From Pseudomonadota bacterium (GTDB lineage Bacteria > Myxococcota > Myxococcia > Myxococcales > Myxococcaceae), in the NCBI GenBank assembly GCA_023426545.1, contig JAFAAN010000061.1, forward strand, positions 1 to 64,000: a stretch of 64,000 nucleotides of DNA. The letters are read 5' to 3'. The notes under the pieces were generated by a model. The model made no database searches, had not been told where the DNA came from, and worked only from the letters and a program-made list of their open reading frames with translations. The position numbers and the translations under genes are program-made. This document shows positions 61,600 through 64,000 of the stretch, in pieces (position 1 is the stretch's first letter; every line of letters starts with the position of its first letter).

Positions 61600-62769
61600 T
61601 CAGAAGGTCCCGCCGACGCTGACGGTGCCCTGGTAGCTGCCGCCTCCCCCGAAGTCCTCGCCGCCGCGTGCGATGCCCGGGGCGAAGTCCTTGTCGAAGA
61701 GGAAGTTGTAGTTGGCGCGCGCGTCCACGGTGAAGTGGCCGACGTGGCCGCGCAGCCCCACGCCCGCGGGCACGTTGCCCACGGTGTCATCGCGGTACCC
61801 CAGGGACTGACCGCCCCGGAAGTTGTAGTCGTTGATGCCGATGCCGCCCAGCAGGTACGGCTGCCACGCGGTGGGCACGAGGCCCAGCGTGAGGACGGCC
61901 TGACCACCGTTGCGGACGAGGTCCGGACCGCTCGTGCCCGTCTCCGCGTTGCGGACGTTGTTCAGCGCGCCGGTGTACGCCAACTCGAGGCCCAGCACGC
62001 TGGTCGGCTGGACGGCCGCGCGCACACCCGCGGTGGCGCCGGGGCTGAGCTGCGGGGCCAGGGCACCGGTGTAACCCTCCACACCGCCGCCCACCATCAC
62101 GGAGAGGCCCTTGATCTTGTTCTTCTCCTTCTTCTCCTTGTGGTGCTTACGCTCGGCGTGCTCGGACGAGGGCTCGTAGCTGGACGGTGGCGGCGTGGTG
62201 GCGATGCCGCTGCCCCCCGTGGCGCCAGGCGCGTAGTGGGACTCCGGCTCCGGGTACACCGGCGCCGAGGACGGCTGGCCACTGCCACCCGAGCCCAGCG
62301 GAGGCGCTGGCGGCACCACGGGCTGCTCGTTGCCATGCATGCCCTTCGGCGCCGCGGAAGGCGGCGTCATGGGCTGCTGCCCGCTGCCGCCCATGCCCTG
62401 CGCCCCCACCGGCTGGCAGCGGACGGGCATGTTCATATAGACTTCGCCCTGAGCGGACGAGCCCTGCTGGCCGCTGCCGCCCATGGCCGAGCCGTCCATG
62501 CCCTGCTGGCCGCTGCCGCCAGTCCCCATGCTTCCCTGGGATTGCTGGCCGGACATGCCGGGGACGGGCTCCGTCTCCAGGATGATGGTGTCGTCCTCCT
62601 GGAGGGCATCATCCCCACCCAGGTTGTCCTGCTGCGACTGAGCCATCGCCATCCCCTGGGTGCTCGGGTTGGCGCTGGCCTGCGGGGGCGGGCAGTCGCC
62701 GTCTTCGGCAGCAGCCACGCCTCCGTACATGAGCGCCGCCATGGCGCCTGCCAGAATTTTCGCTTTCAT
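61600..62769 (-). CDS. Outer-membrane barrel protein with GSGQQ repeat region
   Basis: A 389-residue exported protein: signal peptide MKAKILAGAMAALMYGGVAAA, then about 180 residues of low complexity with GGSGQQ repeated (four or more copies), Met/Gln/Ser/Pro-rich, and a HERKHHKEKKEKNKIKG-like basic switch at about 200. From about 215 the text is outer-membrane barrel-like (LSVMVGGGVEGYTGALAPQ to GTVSVGGTF, a C-terminal Phe). GGAGG 5 bases upstream supports ATG 62769. Surface or scaffold function is inferred. Confidence 0.68.
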   Translation of the reverse strand: MKAKILAGAMAALMYGGVAAAEDGDCPPPQASANPSTQGMAMAQSQQDNLGGDDALQEDDTIILETEPVPGMSGQQSQGSMGTGGSGQQGMDGSAMGGSGQQGSSAQGEVYMNMPVRCQPVGAQGMGGSGQQPMTPPSAAPKGMHGNEQPVVPPAPPLGSGGSGQPSSAPVYPEPESHYAPGATGGSGIATTPPPSSYEPSSEHAERKHHKEKKEKNKIKGLSVMVGGGVEGYTGALAPQLSPGATAGVRAAVQPTSVLGLELAYTGALNNVRNAETGTSGPDLVRNGGQAVLTLGLVPTAWQPYLLGGIGINDYNFRGGQSLGYRDDTVGNVPAGVGLRGHVGHFTVDARANYNFLFDKDFAPGIARGGEDFGGGGSYQGTVSVGGTF

Positions 62770-62934
62770 CCATGCCTCCATCGTCGAGTGGCAGACATGA
62801 AGGTTGTTTCCCACCCCACTTCCGGCAAGGCGTGGCAACGGCACTTGCCCTCGGGGGTAAGTGCCAGGGGGGCAGCCCACCGGGCGTGGTGAGCAGCCCA
62901 CACCCCTGTGATGCGAGCAGCGGACGGCGGCGTG

Positions 62935-64000
62935 CTACCCCGGGCGCAGCCACTCCGTGCCCGTGACGACGGGCAGTTGCAGCGCGCGCTCGCGGTCCAG
63001 GTCCAGGTTGCCGATGTGGAGCGACAGCGGAGACTGCACCCACTTGTAGATGGACTGCTGGAAGAGGCGGACGAACTTCTCCACGTAGCCGCCGAGCCGT
63101 GCGGGCTCCACCTCCGGGAACATGGCGGTGAGCGCCTGGAGGATTTCCGCGGGCGTCAGCTTCTCGCCGCCGTACAGGTAGAAGCAGGCGTCGAGGATGG
63201 GGAAGGGCATCAGCTCGTCCTCGCCCACCTGGTCGTGCGCCAGCTCCGGCCCCGCGGGCTTGGCGAGCACCTTGCGGATGCCCTCGTAGCCGGTGGTGTC
63301 CTGGAGGTAGTCGAGCAGGTACATCACCACCGTCTTCGGGACGTTGGCGATGACGGCGACCGCGCCCATGAGGTCCCCACCGATGGTGGTGTAGCCCACG
63401 GACTTCTCGCTCATGTTGCCCGTCTGCAGGAAGAGCCCGCCGCAGGAGTTGCTCCAGTTCCACATGCGCTGGGCGCGCAGGCGGGCCTGGATGTTCTGCT
63501 CGGTGATGGGCGTGACGTCCCCGCCGCCCAGCATCGCCTGGGCGACGGCGCGCTCGCGCTCGAAGGCCTCGTCGATGGACACCACCTGGAAGCTCACGCC
63601 CAGGTCGCGGGCAATCGTCTCCGCCGCGTCGCGGGTCGCGTCACTGGAGAAGCGGCTGGGCATGTAGAAGGCCTGGATGAGCGAGCCCGGGTTCTCCGGC
63701 CGCACCCGCTTCGCGTAGCGGTGCGCGATGAGCAGCGTCAGCAGCGAGTCACGGCCGCCCGACAGCGCGATGCCCAGCACCTTGAAGGCGCGTGTCTTCT
63801 CGAAGTAGTCGCCCACGCCCAGCGAGAGCGCATCCAGGATGTCCTCGCACAGCGCCTCGCGCGCGGAGCGCCGCGTGTCCGGGGCCGGCAGGAAGAAGCT
63901 GCGGTGGGCAGGCACCGGGTACGTCAGCGACTCGCGCCGCGTCCGCACCCCCTCGGTGCAGTCCAGCACGGGCACGGCGCGGCCTCCGCCCGTCAGCCAC
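62935..64000 (-). CDS. nadE: NAD synthetase, C-terminal part (right edge)
   Basis: The frame runs open past base 64000, so the N-terminal part lies outside. The visible 355 residues hold the PP-loop LGIALSGGRDSLLTLLIAHR, and QNIQARLRAQRMWNWSNSCGG, TGNMSEKSVGYTTIGGDLMGAVAVIANVPKT matches the synthetase domain. It amidates deamido-NAD with ATP. Whether a glutaminase (nitrilase) domain precedes it cannot be seen, but the upstream frame and length suggest the glutamine-dependent form. Confidence 0.9.
   Translation of the reverse strand, partial: WLTGGGRAVPVLDCTEGVRTRRESLTYPVPAHRSFFLPAPDTRRSAREALCEDILDALSLGVGDYFEKTRAFKVLGIALSGGRDSLLTLLIAHRYAKRVRPENPGSLIQAFYMPSRFSSDATRDAAETIARDLGVSFQVVSIDEAFERERAVAQAMLGGGDVTPITEQNIQARLRAQRMWNWSNSCGGLFLQTGNMSEKSVGYTTIGGDLMGAVAVIANVPKTVVMYLLDYLQDTTGYEGIRKVLAKPAGPELAHDQVGEDELMPFPILDACFYLYGGEKLTPAEILQALTAMFPEVEPARLGGYVEKFVRLFQQSIYKWVQSPLSLHIGNLDLDRERALQLPVVTGTEWLRPG

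Overview
The window is about 70% GC, with dense coding, strong G/C bias at third codon positions, frequent GTG/TTG starts and many short lipoprotein genes. This, together with the gene content (several lipoproteins with Pro-rich linkers, a basic histone H1-like tail protein, PRC-like small proteins, multi-domain secreted hydrolases), points to a myxobacterium, most likely Myxococcaceae. That is an inference from style and family content, not a database match. I see no rRNA, tRNA, CRISPR array, insertion sequence or prophage. It reads as ordinary chromosome with two decayed gene remnants.

Layout. 1-6250: tail of an unknown protein, a small basic protein, glycerol kinase, pterin-4a-carbinolamine dehydratase coupled to an outer-membrane-like protein, a large lipoprotein and a histone H1-like protein. 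6428-9476: a minus-strand cluster reading PRC-like protein, dapD, a ChrR-like anti-sigma/cupin protein and dapE, i.e. the succinylase branch of DAP/lysine synthesis interrupted by an orphan regulator. 9687-9923: a selenoprotein W gene whose reading frame crosses an in-frame TGA inside a CxxU redox motif; this is the most notable item. 10033-13566: a family 2 glycosyltransferase, a CPA2 antiporter and a small membrane protein. 13894-19615: a long Ala/Lys-rich LEA-like protein, a CmpB-type membrane protein, mreB, a methyltransferase, a DUF378 membrane protein and a truncated bestrophin.

19646-31000: a stand-alone HsdR_N-like protein, a BASS-type transporter whose stop overlaps that of PEP synthase, a zinc alcohol dehydrogenase, an alpha/beta-hydrolase lipoprotein divergent from a PKD-esterase lipoprotein (with a sharp AT-rich palindrome between them), and a prolyl oligopeptidase. 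30959-38747: envelope genes (GT-C-like membrane protein plus 2OG-Fe dioxygenase, acyltransferase 3, DUF2156/LPG-synthase-C protein, OMP plus lipoprotein, HExxH protein). 38761-48717: M1 aminopeptidase, an HpcH/citrate-lyase-like DUF6986 protein, a lipoprotein, DUF2804, an ABC-2 exporter with a hydrolase gene upstream. 48808-53980: LEA14-like lipoprotein, panD, lipoprotein plus EcsC, MarR, and a divergent LysR/GST pair with a textbook T-N11-A site.

54162-64000: a membrane protein translationally coupled to a secreted DNase I-fold hydrolase, an MFS remnant, a Crp/Fnr regulator divergent from a sterol-desaturase-family gene across a perfect palindrome, a REC-histidine kinase, thioredoxin, FKBP isomerase, a GSGQQ-repeat barrel protein, and the C-terminal part of NAD synthetase running off the right edge. 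Many convergent gene pairs are separated by strong GC hairpins without clear U-tracts, which I list as probable terminators.
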